NCBI RefSeq assembly: GCF_012641335.1
Contig: NZ_JABAID010000002.1
Span: 434,001-498,000, forward strand
DNA length: 64,000 nucleotides
Direction: 5' to 3'
DNA from: Novosphingobium sp. ERN07
GTDB taxonomy: Bacteria; Pseudomonadota; Alphaproteobacteria; Sphingomonadales; Sphingomonadaceae
This document shows, piece by piece, positions 22,905 through 31,734 of this stretch. A model generated the notes under the pieces. That model searched no databases. It saw only the letters and a list, made by a program, of their open reading frames with translations, and had not been told where the DNA came from. The number at the start of each line of letters is the position of its first letter. Position 1 is the stretch's first letter. A program made the translations under genes and the position numbers.

Positions 22905-24536
22905 TTATAGTGAAATCCCCGACTTTCCGGGCGCGATAACGCCATTGGGATCGAGCGCCGCCTTGAGCCGCTGGTTGAGCAGGCGGTTCGCCTCACCATA
23001 TTGGCTGGCCACAAGGTCCATCGTGCTGACAGCGGTGCGATAGGCGGCCCAGCCCTTTTCCCCGAAGCGATGGATCATCTCTTCGGTGCATTGCTGCGCC
23101 TTGCGCTCCTCTGCCGGATCATCCTTGTCGAACAACAGGAAGATCAGGTGGTGCAGTTCGCGCCCGCCGATGGCGAAAGCGCCGTTGTAATCGAAATCGT
23201 ATTTGCCCAGAATTTCCTTGGCGAGCGCGGTCTGCGCAGCGGTTTCCGCGCCCTTTGCCGGGGCGACGGGGGCAAAGCAGATCATCCCGCCACCAGGGCC
23301 GCGCCAGCGCACGATGCCGATTTCCTCAAGCGTCAATCCGCCGCGCATCAACGACTTGTGGTGTTCGAACCACGGATTGCCGGACATTTCCTTTTCGGTC
23401 AGCACTTCGCCGCCCGTCGCCTCGAAAGCGCCGCGCACGATGGGTTCGACCGCAGCGATGATCTCATCCGTGCCATAGAGCGCGAAGTAGGTGTTCCACA
23501 TGCCGAGGCCGTTCTTGACCGCCTCTGCCCGGATCGCCTCGTCCGTGACCGAGCGCTTCTCGGTCCAGATCTCGTCACGCCGTTTGAACATGGCGAGCTG
23601 GTAGGCCGCGCCCATCATCAGCACGCAGTTGGGGATCAGGTTGTTCATGCGGAATGGGCGGATCGCATCGACGATCTTTGCCACATCGGCAACTTCCATG
23701 TGGCGCACCATGAACGGCTTGTAGACCGGCGGCGCGGGCATCAGCCACATTCCCAGTTTGGTGACGACGCCAAAGTTGGATTGGGTGAACAGACCATCGA
23801 TATAAGGTCCGTAGCCCCACTTGAACGCCTGCCACGTCGTCGAGTTCTTTACGCTGCCCATGCCGGTGCGGACCACGGTGCCATCGGCCAGCACCACTTC
23901 CATGCCGCACTGCATGAAGAAGTGATCGCCATAGGGCGTATAGCCGACGCCGCGTTCAAGCGTGTTGCCCAGCGGCGAGACGATGGGGCCAACGGTGGGC
24001 ACATCGATCCAGTAGGGCAGCTTGTGGGCCTGAAGATAATCGTGGAGATCCTGATAAGTTACGCCCGGTTCCACAAGTGCCGTGCCAAGTTCGGCATCGA
24101 CTTCGATGATGCGGTTCATCCGTTTGAGATCGAGCACCATCTGGCCCGATGTGGCTGGCGTGGCATTGCCATAGCCCATGTTCTTGCCGGTAGAGACGGG
24201 CCAGAGCGGCAGGCCAGATGTGTTGGCAACCTTCAGCACGGCCTGCACTTCCTCGACCGAGGCCGGGGCGACCGCGCCGGATGGCAGGTGCTTGCCATCT
24301 GGGTCTGGCGTGAACGTGCTGGCATAGGGCAGCGTGCTGTCCGCATCGGCAAAGACCCATTCCGCACCAACGACTGCGCGCAGTTCCTTTACGGCGGCGG
24401 CAAATCGATCAGAACCGAGGCCGGGCGGCATCATGCGCGGACCATCGAGTGGGTTGGCGAATGCGCTCGTGGAAGCCAGCGCTGCTCCTGCGGCACCGGC
24501 GCGGATCAGATCACGGCGAGAGACTGTGCCGGTCAT
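22905..24536 (-). CDS. VAO/4-cresol dehydrogenase-type flavoprotein, Tat-exported
   Basis: 543-residue FAD oxidoreductase of the vanillyl-alcohol oxidase family, closest in type to 4-cresol dehydrogenase (PchF) and eugenol hydroxylase, which oxidise 4-alkylphenols at the benzylic carbon. A Tat-type signal (SRRDLIRAGAAGAALASTSAFA) predicts export to the periplasm. The N-terminal FAD domain has PLWPVSTGKNMGYGNATP and the second FAD loop GNTLERGVGYTPYGDHF; the C-terminal substrate domain is complete and ends in LDPNGVIAPGKSGI. ATG 24536 overlaps the stop of the upstream cytochrome c gene, so the two are coupled subunits: electrons go to the cytochrome, not to oxygen. The residue binding FAD covalently cannot be assigned by eye. 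Confidence 0.88.
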   Translation of the reverse strand: MTGTVSRRDLIRAGAAGAALASTSAFANPLDGPRMMPPGLGSDRFAAAVKELRAVVGAEWVFADADSTLPYASTFTPDPDGKHLPSGAVAPASVEEVQAVLKVANTSGLPLWPVSTGKNMGYGNATPATSGQMVLDLKRMNRIIEVDAELGTALVEPGVTYQDLHDYLQAHKLPYWIDVPTVGPIVSPLGNTLERGVGYTPYGDHFFMQCGMEVVLADGTVVRTGMGSVKNSTTWQAFKWGYGPYIDGLFTQSNFGVVTKLGMWLMPAPPVYKPFMVRHMEVADVAKIVDAIRPFRMNNLIPNCVLMMGAAYQLAMFKRRDEIWTEKRSVTDEAIRAEAVKNGLGMWNTYFALYGTDEIIAAVEPIVRGAFEATGGEVLTEKEMSGNPWFEHHKSLMRGGLTLEEIGIVRWRGPGGGMICFAPVAPAKGAETAAQTALAKEILGKYDFDYNGAFAIGGRELHHLIFLLFDKDDPAEERKAQQCTEEMIHRFGEKGWAAYRTAVSTMDLVASQYGEANRLLNQRLKAALDPNGVIAPGKSGISL

Positions 24537-24862
24537 TTCCCGTGCTCCTCCGCATTGGCTTTGGATTTCTCGATCCAGCGGCTGAGCGCTGCGAGTTCGG
24601 CGTTGGTGATCTCTGTCGGGCGGAAGGCGGGCATTGCGCCTCTGCCACCGCGCACCATCGTCTGCACCGTGGCCGCCGGAATGCCGCGACCAAGGATGAT
24701 CGGGCCGACATTGTGCCCGTGGCAATAGCCGCAGGCGACCGCGTAAACCCGCTCTGGCGGGCGGCCTGCCGGTGGTGTTTCAGCCGCCTTTCCTGCTGCA
24801 AGCGCCGCACCGGCAGAACCGGCAAGACCGCAGGCAAGCAGCAGCGCTATCGCCATGCGCAT
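24533..24862 (-). CDS. Cytochrome c subunit of the VAO-type dehydrogenase
   Basis: 109-residue secreted c-type cytochrome. The frame is open to 24880 but ATG 24862 has GGGAG at the right distance and starts directly with a signal peptide (MRMAIALLLACGLAGSAGAALA). Haem motif CGYCH (Cys44, Cys47, His48) and likely Met77 in GRGAMPAF as sixth ligand. Size and pairing match the PchC-type partner of 4-cresol dehydrogenases. Its stop overlaps the flavoprotein start (ATGA). Confidence 0.88.
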   Translation of the reverse strand: MRMAIALLLACGLAGSAGAALAAGKAAETPPAGRPPERVYAVACGYCHGHNVGPIILGRGIPAATVQTMVRGGRGAMPAFRPTEITNAELAALSRWIEKSKANAEEHGK

Positions 24863-24893
24863 ATTGCTCTCCCATTTCAATTATTACGTTATG

Positions 24894-24929
24894 TCCATTT
24901 TGATAATGGATGCAGACGCGCAGAGTCAA
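24894..24929 (-). promoter_or_regulatory. Promoter with palindrome upstream of the cytochrome c/VAO pair
   Basis: On the minus strand TTGACT (about 24929-24924) is followed after 17 bases by TTATCA, a plausible promoter. The inverted repeat TCCATT-TTGAT-AATGGA (24894-24910, perfect 6-bp arms) overlaps the -10 region, a position suited to repression. The TetR regulator encoded just upstream is the natural candidate to bind; that is inference. Confidence 0.45.
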
Positions 24930-24962
24930 GCACCGGAATGCGATTGGTTCAGGCAATTGGGA

Positions 24963-25613
24963 TTACAGGTGGGGGAGAGGCATTTCCGCGCATTGGCGGG
25001 CATGGCCGGGCGCACAGCCAAGGCCTGCAAGAACCGCGCGCGCCACGTCAGCCGGATAAGTTTCGGGCGTTTCCTCACGCAACTGGGTGAAGAGCGACGA
25101 CAGCGCGGTGCCCATCACCATGTTGCGGCCGATACGATCATCATTCAGATTGAATGATTTTGTTTCAATGCCTTCGGCCACGGTCTTGCGAGCCTGTGCG
25201 AAGGTTTCTGCGCCAAACACGAAGCCACTGGCCGAAAGATTGACGATGGACCAGGCCCACTGCGGGTCGGCCCTGCCCCGCCCCAGATAGTAACGGATCG
25301 CCGCCGCCGTGCGGCACGCGGCATTGGGCAGCGTATCAAGCGCTGTGGTAACGGCGACGAGGAAATCGTGGCTGACTTCGTAAGCCAGCGCATCGCGCAG
25401 ATCGTCCATGCCGGTGAAGTGGTTGTAGAACGTCTGCCGGGCGACACCGGCGGCTTCACACACTTCCTCGACCCGCGTGTAAAGGCCGTTCTCACGCCCG
25501 AAGAGGTCGAAGGTGACAGCGAGAATGCGCGAACGGGTGCGCGCGCGGCGCTCGCGACCGATCTCTGCGCGGCGTGCAGGATCGATATTGCGCTTGCGGG
25601 TCTGGCCGGTCAT
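24963..25613 (-). CDS. TetR family transcriptional regulator
   Basis: 216-residue TetR repressor. DNA-binding domain at about 24-72, with RSRILAVTFDLFG, VEEVCEAAGVARQTFYNHF as helix-turn-helix and a typical TGMDDLRDAL cap; the rest is a ligand-binding helical domain of no known type. Its start overlaps the end of the AraC gene by four bases (ATGA), so the two regulators are co-translated. Lies directly upstream of the cytochrome c/flavoprotein pair in the same direction and is its probable local regulator. Confidence 0.88.
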   Translation of the reverse strand: MTGQTRKRNIDPARRAEIGRERRARTRSRILAVTFDLFGRENGLYTRVEEVCEAAGVARQTFYNHFTGMDDLRDALAYEVSHDFLVAVTTALDTLPNAACRTAAAIRYYLGRGRADPQWAWSIVNLSASGFVFGAETFAQARKTVAEGIETKSFNLNDDRIGRNMVMGTALSSLFTQLREETPETYPADVARAVLAGLGCAPGHARQCAEMPLPHL

Positions 25614-26518
25614 GATGGTTCCCTATCGCGGCGCTCGCCATCCGACCAGACAAGATTGTGGCGGAATCTGCTGGCGGTCTGCCCGCTACGTGCCTTGAAA
25701 AATCGGGCAAAATAGGCCGGATCAGCAAAGCCGAGGGCGTAGGCGATCTGCGCCACGGAAGCGCCGGTAAAAGCAAGATTGCGCTTGGCTTCAAGCAGCA
25801 GGCGATCATGCAGCAGATCGGCCGGGGCCTGCCCGGTGAGCGCGCGGGTGGCGCGGGTGAGTGTGGAAGCCGTGGTGCCGAGCGCGGCGGCATAGGCCGT
25901 GACGGCCCAGTGATCACGATAGTGTGCTTCGACCAGCGTGCGGAAGCGGGCGACGAGCGGCGAGTGGGCCTGTTGGCTCGCAGGGGTGCCTGCCTGAGAT
26001 ACCGCCTGAAGCGCGGTGACAAGGATCAGCGCCACTTGCGCCAACAGGCCCGGACCGGCTGCCTGCCCTGCGCGCTGTTGTTCGGCAAGATCGGTCAACA
26101 GCCAATTGAGGCGGGATGCGGCAGCGGGATGCCCCGCCAGAGAGTGTGCCTGTGTGTGCTGCAAATGGGCAAAACCGGTGAGTAGACCGGCAGTGCGCGG
26201 ATCGTTGATCATATCGGCGGCGAGCGAGAAGACCCAGCCTTCGACGGCGGGTTCGAAATGGAAGGCATGAACGCAGGCGGCAGGGACAACGATCAGCGCC
26301 GGACCTTCTACGGACTGCATCGCCGTATCGCCATGAACATGCGCAACGCCGCTTTCGATCAGCAGGAGTTGCAGCATATGCGGATGGGCATGTGGCGCGA
26401 TCGTCCAATCATGCAGGCTGGAACGATCAAAGATACGTTCGAGATGAACGAACTCTGGCGGCAGCGCCGTGCCGCTTTCGCCATAAAGAGCGTATCGATT
26501 GAAGCCGCCGAGTGACAT
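25610..26518 (-). CDS. AraC family regulator (PobR-like)
   Basis: 302-residue AraC-type activator. The frame is open further upstream; ATG 26518 gives the usual N-terminus for cupin-sensor AraC proteins. N-terminal cupin domain with HPHMLQLLLIESGVAHVHGD, middle linker, and two C-terminal helix-turn-helices (about 205-290: VTAYAAALGTTASTLTRATRAL and VAQIAYALGFADPAYFARFFKARSG). Members of this shape include PobR, which responds to 4-hydroxybenzoate, so an aromatic inducer is plausible. Divergent from the P450 gene with a nested palindrome between them. Confidence 0.85.
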   Translation of the reverse strand: MSLGGFNRYALYGESGTALPPEFVHLERIFDRSSLHDWTIAPHAHPHMLQLLLIESGVAHVHGDTAMQSVEGPALIVVPAACVHAFHFEPAVEGWVFSLAADMINDPRTAGLLTGFAHLQHTQAHSLAGHPAAASRLNWLLTDLAEQQRAGQAAGPGLLAQVALILVTALQAVSQAGTPASQQAHSPLVARFRTLVEAHYRDHWAVTAYAAALGTTASTLTRATRALTGQAPADLLHDRLLLEAKRNLAFTGASVAQIAYALGFADPAYFARFFKARSGQTASRFRHNLVWSDGERRDREPS

Positions 26519-26534
26519 GAGCTGCAATGTGCCT

Positions 26535-26569
26535 GCTTGCGTGAAAAGTGCAAGATTTTGCACGCAAGC
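26535..26569. promoter_or_regulatory. Nested palindromes between araC-type and P450 genes
   Basis: Two inverted repeats share one centre region: an outer perfect 9-bp pair GCTTGCGTG (26535-26543) / CACGCAAGC (26561-26569) and an inner 6-bp pair GTGCAA (26548-26553) / TTGCAC (26558-26563). They sit in the 106-base divergent promoter region, so a regulator bound here could control both sides. Confidence 0.5.
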
Positions 26570-26624
26570 TGCGTGGCGCGTGGTGGCCGTGGTTGGCACT
26601 TTCCGCCCACCTGAGAGAGGAAAC

Positions 26625-27818
26625 ATGCCAATGGCAAGCGTTCTTGAGCGGCCTAAATTCCGCTTCAATCCCTACTCCCCGGCAATCGATGCCAATCCCT
26701 TTCCCGCGTACAAGGTGCTGCGCGACGAACATCCCTGCTTCTGGTCTGAAGAGGCCGGAAAGTGGGTGCTTTCGCGCTATTCCGATGTGCTGAATGCCTT
26801 GCAGGACTGGCGCACCTATTCGTCGGCCAAGGGCAATCTGGTGGACGAATTTCCCGGTCGTGCCGGATCGACGCTGGGGTCCAGCGATCCGCCGCGCCAT
26901 GACCGGTTGCGCGCGCTGATCCAGTCGGCAGTGACCAAGCGGGCGCTGGAACATATCATCGAGCCTGCAAGAGCGGCGGCGCGCGCGCATCTTGCGGAAC
27001 TGGCAGACAGGCCGGTGTTCGATCTGGTGGGCGATTATACCTCGAAAGTGACGGTGGACCTGCTGTTCTACCTTTTCGCCCTGCCGGAAGAGAACGCCGA
27101 CCTGGTGCGCCAGAATGCCGTGCTGATGGTGCAGACCGATCCGGCAACGCGGCAGAAATCGCCCGAACATCTGGCCGCGTTCCATTGGATGGCGGACTAT
27201 GCCGAAAAGCTGGTGCAGGCGCGCAAGGCCGATCCGGGCGACGATCTGCTTTCGAACTTCATCACCGCCGAAATCGATGGTGAAAAGCTGCTCGACAAGG
27301 AATTGCAACTAACCGTGACCACGCTGATCATGGCGGGAATCGAAAGCCTTTCGGGCTTTATGGCCATGTTCGGACTGAACCTTGCCGACCACCCGGAAGC
27401 ACGGCGGGCCTTGGTGGCAGATCCTACGCTGATCCCCGATGCGATAGAGGAATCGCTGCGGTTCAATACGTCAGCCCAACGCTTCAAGCGGACGTTGACG
27501 CGCGATGTGGAATTGCACGGGCAGGTGATGAAAGCTGGCGATGCGGTAATCCTCGCCTATGGTTCGGCCAACCGTGACGAGCGGGTGTTCGAGAACCCGG
27601 ACGTTTACGACATCACGCGCAAGGCGAAGCGACATCTGGGCTTTGGCGGCGGGGTTCATGCGTGTCTTGGATCGATGATCGGCAGACTGGCAACGCAGAT
27701 CGCGTTCGAAGAACTGCTGGCGGCAGTTCCAGACTTTAGCCGCGTGGACGAAACGCTGGACTGGGTGTCGTCATCGAACTTCCGCAGCCCCAAGGTTCTG
27801 CGACTGAAGAAGGGGTAG
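26625..27818 (+). CDS. Cytochrome P450
   Basis: 397-residue soluble class I P450. ATG 26625 follows GAGAGG; the frame is open earlier but that part is the promoter region. Landmarks: C-helix region DPPRHDRLRALIQ, I-helix IMAGIESLSG (237-241 AGIES), ExxR in EESLR (Glu276, Arg279), and haem loop HLGFGGGVHACLGS with Cys347. The usual Thr after the acidic residue in the I helix is Ser241 here, which may alter oxygen activation. Needs a ferredoxin and reductase, neither nearby. Its place beside an alkylphenol-type dehydrogenase and two regulators suggests an aromatic or aryl-ether substrate, but this is inference. Confidence 0.92.
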   Translation: MPMASVLERPKFRFNPYSPAIDANPFPAYKVLRDEHPCFWSEEAGKWVLSRYSDVLNALQDWRTYSSAKGNLVDEFPGRAGSTLGSSDPPRHDRLRALIQSAVTKRALEHIIEPARAAARAHLAELADRPVFDLVGDYTSKVTVDLLFYLFALPEENADLVRQNAVLMVQTDPATRQKSPEHLAAFHWMADYAEKLVQARKADPGDDLLSNFITAEIDGEKLLDKELQLTVTTLIMAGIESLSGFMAMFGLNLADHPEARRALVADPTLIPDAIEESLRFNTSAQRFKRTLTRDVELHGQVMKAGDAVILAYGSANRDERVFENPDVYDITRKAKRHLGFGGGVHACLGSMIGRLATQIAFEELLAAVPDFSRVDETLDWVSSSNFRSPKVLRLKKG

Positions 27819-27902
27819 CCCGCACGGCAGGTGGCGGAACATGCACGATTCGTCGCAAGGATGGTCCGCCACGCTTGCAGGTGTGACGCAACGCATACAT
27901 TT

Positions 27903-27936
27903 TGCGAGACCAAGGACGGTAAACCGGGGTCTCGCA
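27903..27936 (+). promoter_or_regulatory. Hairpin directly before the L,D-transpeptidase start
   Basis: A perfect 9-bp stem TGCGAGACC (27903-27911) / GGTCTCGCA (27928-27936) with a 16-base loop ends two bases before the ATG at 27939. No Shine-Dalgarno sequence is visible between, because the 3' arm occupies its place. It may act as a translational switch or an operator; neither is shown. Confidence 0.4.
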
Positions 27937-27938
27937 GA

Positions 27939-28586
27939 ATGGTTCCTGAGCGGCGCAAATTTTTAGGCGCCATGATTGCTACGGCTGGCAGCGCGATGGT
28001 GGGCGGACCGCTCGGCAGCGCGCCCGCATTTGCGATCACGCCGGTGCGCGAACCGGAAGTCTCTCCCTTCGCCCACCCCACCCGCCCGCTGATTGTGCAG
28101 CGCGCGGCGGCGGCGCTGGATGCGCATGGCGCGCACATTCGCAACCGCGATCTCGTAGGCTTGGTCGATTTCTCCAAGGCATCGCGCGAGGCACGGTTTC
28201 ATCTGATCGATATCGAGGGTGGCAAAGTGCTGTCTTCGCACCTCGTTTCGCACGGGTCCGGCTCGGACCCGGCGAACAGCGGTTGGGTGCAGCGGTTTTC
28301 CAATCGCTACGGCTCCTATGCCTCAAGCCCCGGGGCATTTCTGACGGGCGCGGCCTATAGCGGCAAGCATGGTCGTTCCCGGCGGCTGATCGGGCTGGAA
28401 GACGAAAACAGCGCGGCGATGGAACGTGGAATCGTGATCCACGCCGCCAGCTATGTCAGCGACGAGATGGCGCAAACACAAGGGCGCATCGGGCGCAGCC
28501 AAGGGTGCTTTGCCTTTTCAGACAAGGACATAGATGGCGTTCTTGCAAGACTGGGCGAAGGACGGCTGCTCTACGCCGCGAAATGA
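27939..28586 (+). CDS. Murein L,D-transpeptidase catalytic-domain protein
   Basis: 215-residue exported protein of the YkuD_2 (PF13645-like) group, related to L,D-transpeptidases that act on peptidoglycan stem peptides. Start at 27939 gives MVPERRKFLGAMIATAGSA, a twin-arginine-like signal. The catalytic core has GIVIHAASYVSD (His168) and GRSQGCFAFS with the presumed nucleophile Cys190. The role in this subfamily is not well established. It converges on a LysR gene with no base between the stops. No ribosome site is seen; a hairpin sits there instead. Confidence 0.8.
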   Translation: MVPERRKFLGAMIATAGSAMVGGPLGSAPAFAITPVREPEVSPFAHPTRPLIVQRAAAALDAHGAHIRNRDLVGLVDFSKASREARFHLIDIEGGKVLSSHLVSHGSGSDPANSGWVQRFSNRYGSYASSPGAFLTGAAYSGKHGRSRRLIGLEDENSAAMERGIVIHAASYVSDEMAQTQGRIGRSQGCFAFSDKDIDGVLARLGEGRLLYAAK

Positions 28587-29450
28587 TCAGCCGCTGAAAC
28601 CGGCGCGGCAGGCTTCGGCCAAGGGGCTGCGCTGTTCTACCAGATCGAATCTTTCACGCGTCGCGATCAGGCCCAGAGTGCGGCGGAAATCGTAGTCCGC
28701 TAGCGGCACTGCCACCACACCTTCTCGCGCAAGCGACTGCGGTGCAGTTGTCACACCCATCCCTGCGCGGACCATCTCGATGCAGCGATCATCGTTGGTC
28801 GAGCGCAGGAAGAACGGCGGGCGCACGCCGCGTTGGGTGAACCATCGGCTTGTTTCGCCCAGCACCTCGCAGGAGCGGCGGGCGATCATGGTTTCGGCGG
28901 CAACATCGCGCGCATCAAGCAGGGCTGCTGTGGCAAGCGGATGGTCTGCGGGCATCAGCAGGCGATAGCCTTCATCAAGCAACGGCAGCGAAGGCCTGTC
29001 TGCATCTTCGGGGCGTAGCAGGGTGATCGCGGCATCGATCTGCCCTTCCCCCAACTTGCGGCGCAGTTCCGCATCGGTGCCTTCGAACAGCGCAAGCGGT
29101 TGCGCACCAGTCCATCGGCGGACGGTGGCTGAGAGCATCGACGTGGCGATCGAAGGGAGCGCACCAAGGCGCAGAGGCTTAAGCGGCGCAGGCACATCGG
29201 CAAATGCGGCTTCGGCGGCGCGAAATTCGCGTTCTATCGCGCGGGCGTGATTGACGAGCCGCGCACCCGCATCGGTCAGCCGGACCTGCCTGCGTTCGCG
29301 CAGGAACAGTCTTGCACCGGCGAGACGTTCCAGTTCTGCAATCGCAGCGGACAGCGTGGGCTGGGAAATGGCCAGACGCTCTGCCGCGCGGGTGAAGTTC
29401 CCGGTTTCGACAACTGCCAGAAACTGCCGGAGGTGCGCACGCTTCATCAT
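28587..29450 (-). CDS. LysR family regulator, divergent to the leucine-type operon
   Basis: 287-residue LysR regulator. N-terminal winged helix-turn-helix (MKRAHLRQFLAVVETGNFTRAAERLAISQPTLSAAI, about residues 2-60), then the periplasmic-binding-like effector domain. Two ATG codons in tandem (29450, 29447) can start it. Divergent from isovaleryl-CoA dehydrogenase with a palindrome between them, so it is the likely activator of that operon and of itself. Confidence 0.88.
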   Translation of the reverse strand: MMKRAHLRQFLAVVETGNFTRAAERLAISQPTLSAAIAELERLAGARLFLRERRQVRLTDAGARLVNHARAIEREFRAAEAAFADVPAPLKPLRLGALPSIATSMLSATVRRWTGAQPLALFEGTDAELRRKLGEGQIDAAITLLRPEDADRPSLPLLDEGYRLLMPADHPLATAALLDARDVAAETMIARRSCEVLGETSRWFTQRGVRPPFFLRSTNDDRCIEMVRAGMGVTTAPQSLAREGVVAVPLADYDFRRTLGLIATRERFDLVEQRSPLAEACRAGFSG

Positions 29451-29460
29451 AGAAAAAACC

Positions 29461-29477
29461 TATCGCAAACCGCGATA
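29461..29477. promoter_or_regulatory. LysR-type operator palindrome
   Basis: TATCGC-AAACC-GCGATA is a perfect 6-bp inverted repeat eleven bases upstream of the LysR start and about 70 bases before isovaleryl-CoA dehydrogenase. Dyads starting with T and ending in A are the usual LysR recognition form. Flanking copies of a CATCATA..AACCT / AGGTTTTATGATG pair surround it. Confidence 0.5.
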
Positions 29478-29548
29478 TAAATCAATTTTGAGCGAAGGTT
29501 TTATGATGGTAAGCTTTGCTTCGAAAAGTTTGCGAGAGGATGCCCACA

Positions 29549-30712
29549 ATGCGCGCCACGCCCGATTTCGACTTTGGCCTGACCGAAAGCGCGATGATGA
29601 TCCGCGAGGCGGCAGGCCGCTTTGCCGATGAACAGATCGCGCCGCTGGCTGCGGAGATCGACCGAAACGATCGCTTCCCTCGCGAATTGTGGGAGCCGAT
29701 GGGCGCGCTCGGCCTGCATGGCATCACGGTGGAGGAAGAATTCGGCGGACTGGGCCTGGGCTATCTGGACCACGTGATCGCGGTGGAAGAAGTGAGCCGG
29801 GCGAGCGGGGCTGTCGGCCTGTCCTATGGCGCGCATTCCAATCTTTGCGTCAACCAGATCCGGCGCTGGGGCAATGAAGATCAGAAGGCGAAATACCTGC
29901 CGAAGCTGATTTCGGGCGAGCATGTGGGTTCGCTGGCGATGTCGGAAGCGGGCGCGGGATCGGACGTGGTCTCGATGAAGCTGCGGGCGGAACCTGTGGC
30001 AGGTGGATTCCGGCTCAACGGCACCAAGTTCTGGATCACCAACGGCACCTATGCCGATACGCTGGTGGTCTATGCCAAGACATCGCCCGAAGCGGGCAGC
30101 CGCGGCATCACCGCGTTCCTGATCGAAAAGGACATGGCCGGTTTTTCCATTGGCCAAAAGATCGACAAGATGGGCCTGCGCGGGTCACCCACGTGCGAGC
30201 TGGTGTTCGACGATTGCTTTGTGCCGGAAGAAAACGTGATGGGGCCACTGCACGGCGGCGTGGGCGTGCTGATGAGCGGGCTGGATTATGAGCGCGTGGT
30301 GCTGGCGGGGATGCAGATCGGCATCATGCAGGCCTGCCTTGACACCGTGATCCCCTATGTGCGGGAGCGCAAGCAGTTCGGTCAACCGATTGGCACGTTC
30401 CAGCTTATGCAGGCGAAAGTGGCGGACATGTATGTCGCCATCCAATCTGCGCGGGCCTATGTCTATGCCGTGGCCAAGGCGTGCGATGCAGGGCAGACGA
30501 CGCGCTTCGACGCAGCAGGTGCGATCCTGCTAGCCAGCGAGAACGCCTTCCGCGTTTCGGGCGAGGCCGTGCAGGCACTGGGCGGCGCGGGATATACCAA
30601 GGACTGGCCGGTGGAACGCTATCTGCGCGATGCGAAGCTGCTGGACATCGGCGCAGGAACCAATGAAATCCGTAGGATGCTGATCGGCAGGGAGCTGATC
30701 GGCGCGCGATAA
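29549..30712 (+). CDS. ivd: Isovaleryl-CoA dehydrogenase
   Basis: 387-residue acyl-CoA dehydrogenase that oxidises isovaleryl-CoA to 3-methylcrotonyl-CoA in leucine breakdown. ATG 29549 is chosen because GAGAGG lies about ten bases upstream and the product has the family length; ATG 29540 would abut the ribosome site. Signature [18 protein letters not shown] and [10 protein letters not shown] contact FAD and substrate; the catalytic base is Glu248 in [11 protein letters not shown], a position specific to isovaleryl-CoA dehydrogenases among acyl-CoA dehydrogenases. C-terminal [21 protein letters not shown] is normal. First gene of the operon; the MCC genes downstream confirm the assignment. 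Confidence 0.93.
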   Translation: MRATPDFDFGLTESAMMIREAAGRFADEQIAPLAAEIDRNDRFPRELWEPMGALGLHGITVEEEFGGLGLGYLDHVIAVEEVSRASGAVGLSYGAHSNLCVNQIRRWGNEDQKAKYLPKLISGEHVGSLAMSEAGAGSDVVSMKLRAEPVAGGFRLNGTKFWITNGTYADTLVVYAKTSPEAGSRGITAFLIEKDMAGFSIGQKIDKMGLRGSPTCELVFDDCFVPEENVMGPLHGGVGVLMSGLDYERVVLAGMQIGIMQACLDTVIPYVRERKQFGQPIGTFQLMQAKVADMYVAIQSARAYVYAVAKACDAGQTTRFDAAGAILLASENAFRVSGEAVQALGGAGYTKDWPVERYLRDAKLLDIGAGTNEIRRMLIGRELIGAR

Positions 30713-30729
30713 AAGCAACTGCGGAGAGA

Positions 30730-31734
30730 ATGATGCGCCTGAAGACGATCCCTGCCTATGTGGCCATTGCCTGTTTTGCCCTGGCTGGCCTTGGCCAACC
30801 CGCGATGGCGCGGGTGGAAAAAACGACCGTTCACGGCGCTTCCTTGGAAGGTAACCTTGAGGGCAATTCGGCTGACCGCACTGTCTATGTTTTTCTGCCC
30901 TACAGCTATGACAAGGCGAAGGGCCGTCGTTACCCGGTGGTCTATTTCCTGCACGGCTACAACTCTACGGCAGACCAATATGTCGAACGGACCGATTTCG
31001 AAGCTGCCTTGAAAGCCGCAGGCGCGGAAGTGATCGTCGTGGTGCCCGACAGCATGACCAAGTGGGGCGGATCGATGTATTCGAATTCGCCCACAGTGGG
31101 GAACTTCGAGGATTTCATCGCCAACGATCTGGTGGCGTGGACCGATAAGACTTTTCGAACCGTGGCGAGCAGAGAGGCGCGCGGCCTTTCCGGGCATTCG
31201 ATGGGTGGCTACGGCACGCTAAAGCTGGGCATGAAGCGGCCCGACGTGTTCGGCGCGCTCTATGCGATGAACCCGTGCTGCCAGATTCCGCGCCCTGCAT
31301 CGTCCGCAGACCCGAAGTATGAAAGCTGGACGGTGGATCAGGCGCTGACGGCAGACTGGATGAGCCGGGGCAACTTTGCCGTGGCGGCGGCATGGTCACC
31401 CAACCCCGGAAAGCCGCCGTTCTTTGCCGATCTTGGCACCAGCGAAGGCAAGGTCAACGATCTGGTGATCGCCAAGTGGGCGGCCAATTCGCCCGTCGCA
31501 ATGGCATCGCAATACCTGCCCGCGCTGCGGCGGATGAGCGGCATCGCCATCGACACAGGCGATACGGATTTCGTCCGGGCTGACGATGAACTGATCCATG
31601 AAACGCTGACTCGCTTCGGCATAGCGCACGACTGGGAAATCTATGTCGGCGACCACGGCAACCGGGTGAGGGAACGGTTCGGCACGCATGTGCTGCCATT
31701 CTTCGCCAAGCATCTGAAAGGCAGCAGACGTTGA
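30730..31734 (+). CDS. Secreted esterase of the esterase-D/feruloyl-esterase family
   Basis: 334-residue alpha/beta hydrolase of the PF00756 family (S-formylglutathione hydrolase, mycolyl-transferase and feruloyl esterase relatives). A signal peptide is clear (residues 1-27, ends QPAMA). [17 protein letters not shown] precedes the oxyanion region; nucleophile Ser157 is in [10 protein letters not shown]; the acid and base are probably in DTGDTDF and GDHGNRV. It begins 17 bases after isovaleryl-CoA dehydrogenase and its stop overlaps the MCC-beta start (TTGA), so it is truly in the operon. Its role there is unclear: it might free a branched acyl or hydroxycinnamoyl group outside the cytoplasm. 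Confidence 0.8.
   Translation: MMRLKTIPAYVAIACFALAGLGQPAMARVEKTTVHGASLEGNLEGNSADRTVYVFLPYSYDKAKGRRYPVVYFLHGYNSTADQYVERTDFEAALKAAGAEVIVVVPDSMTKWGGSMYSNSPTVGNFEDFIANDLVAWTDKTFRTVASREARGLSGHSMGGYGTLKLGMKRPDVFGALYAMNPCCQIPRPASSADPKYESWTVDQALTADWMSRGNFAVAAAWSPNPGKPPFFADLGTSEGKVNDLVIAKWAANSPVAMASQYLPALRRMSGIAIDTGDTDFVRADDELIHETLTRFGIAHDWEIYVGDHGNRVRERFGTHVLPFFAKHLKGSRR

Noticed and set aside
23370..23400. TTCGAACCAC resembling a tRNA T-loop
   Set aside because: It lies within the VAO-type coding sequence and no acceptor or anticodon stem can be formed around it.
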